Made by a program: the position numbers and the translations under genes. The notes beneath the pieces are model-generated. The model worked only from the letters and a program-made list of their open reading frames with translations. It made no database searches and was not told the DNA's origin. Below, one piece after another: positions 6,650 to 6,836 of a stretch of 6,836 nt of DNA. Every line of letters starts with the position of its first letter. Within the stretch, counting starts at the first letter, position 1. Source of the stretch: JAKSSM01 sp045629065 (GTDB taxonomy: Bacteria > Bacillota > Clostridia > Peptostreptococcales > Anaerovoracaceae); the NCBI GenBank assembly GCA_045629065.1, contig JAZQQK010000044.1:1-6836 (forward strand). Direction: 5' to 3'.

Positions 6650-6678
6650 TAAAAAATTTTTAAAAAATTTTTAAAAAA
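6650..6678 (+). repeat. Phased A-tracts, 11-bp period; probable UP element
   Basis: Three runs of six A (6651-6656, 6662-6667, 6673-6678) are separated by runs of five T, giving an exact 11-bp period. That is about one helical turn, the arrangement that bends DNA. Relative to the predicted start near 6718 the tracts centre at about -64, -53 and -42, matching where the RNA polymerase alpha C-terminal domains contact UP elements of rRNA promoters. Confidence 0.8.
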
Positions 6679-6682
6679 GTTA

Positions 6683-6711
6683 TTGACACCACTTTCTAAT
6701 AGTGCTATTAT
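6683..6711 (+). promoter_or_regulatory. Strong sigma-A type promoter, probably of an rRNA operon
   Basis: A consensus -35 TTGACA (6683-6688) is followed after exactly 17 bp by TATTAT (6706-6711, five of six), itself preceded by TG plus one base (extended -10). The predicted start is A6717 or G6718. With the A-tracts just upstream, the set has the strength expected of a stable-RNA promoter. A 14-bp inverted repeat, TAATAG-TG-CTATTA (6697-6710), overlaps the spacer and -10. Confidence 0.9.
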
Positions 6712-6716
6712 AGACA

Positions 6717-6836
6717 AGCTGACGGTTGAAAGACAGTCGGCTGAACATTGAAAACTTCATAGTGTAGAAATTTAGTCTAAAGATTGATTTTCAAAATCAA
6801 TCAAAATCTAAATGAAACAATCAGCAAATTGGTAAG
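6717..6836 (+). ncRNA. Transcribed leader, probably of a 16S rRNA operon (continues past the right edge)
   Basis: About 120 bases after the promoter contain no coding frame with a ribosome binding site. Three elements are visible. A 5' hairpin pairs 6717-6723 with 6736-6742 (one U-G pair). The segment GAACATTGAAAACT (6743-6756) resembles the GAACCTTGAAAACTG-type sequence common in Firmicutes rRNA leaders and spacers, near boxA. A nested hairpin has inner arms 6782-6790 and 6794-6802 and an outer 6-bp stem 6770-6775 with 6808-6813. The end of the window resembles the stretch before the 16S start, but no 16S sequence is included, so the assignment is inferred from promoter strength and leader pattern. 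Another stable RNA or a strongly expressed gene is possible. Confidence 0.65.

Noticed and set aside
1..6836. CRISPR array, tRNA genes, toxin-antitoxin or defence genes
   Set aside because: No regularly spaced repeats, cloverleaf-like sequences or recognisable defence proteins were found on either strand, and nearly all of the window is filled by identifiable genes.

Overview
The window looks like chromosomal DNA from a low-to-moderate GC Gram-positive anaerobe, probably class Clostridia. Pointers are strong AGGAG-type ribosome binding sites, an Mbl-like MreB, a long U32/DUF3656 protein, a clostridial-type PssA, and a ferredoxin-nitroreductase fusion typical of anaerobes. A finer placement (for example the Mogibacterium/Anaerovoracaceae area) is a guess. 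All genes read on the + strand.

Layout. Bases 1-567 are the 3' end of a large serine recombinase, running off the left edge and probably marking one end of an integrated mobile element. Thirty bases later begins an MreB/Mbl actin-like cell-shape gene (598-1620), closed by a strong terminator. Next is a two-gene unit with a 4-base overlap: a THUMP-domain RNA methyltransferase (1664-2806) and a U32-family protein of the RlhA/TrhP hydroxylase type (2803-5019). An extended -10 promoter then precedes a GTG-started phosphatidylserine synthase gene (5093-5728). A gene for a protein with two ferredoxin clusters joined to a nitroreductase domain follows (5766-6617), ending in a GNRA-loop terminator. 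The last ~190 bases hold A-tracts repeating every 11 bp, a near-consensus promoter (TTGACA, 17 bp, TATTAT) and a structured leader. They are best read as the upstream region of a ribosomal RNA operon whose 16S gene would begin just past the right edge.

How the parts fit. Most of the window is housekeeping: cell shape, stable-RNA modification, membrane lipid synthesis, redox, then rRNA transcription. The methyltransferase and U32 protein probably act together on RNA, by analogy with E. coli RlmL and RlhA, which both modify 23S rRNA. The accessory part is the recombinase tail at the left edge. I did not find a convincing undescribed system. The points most worth a second look are the element boundary directly against mbl, a methyltransferase start with no ribosome binding site just behind a terminator, a Ser in place of the signature Arg in PssA, an apparently shortened C-terminus of the U32 protein, and the architecture of the right-hand promoter.
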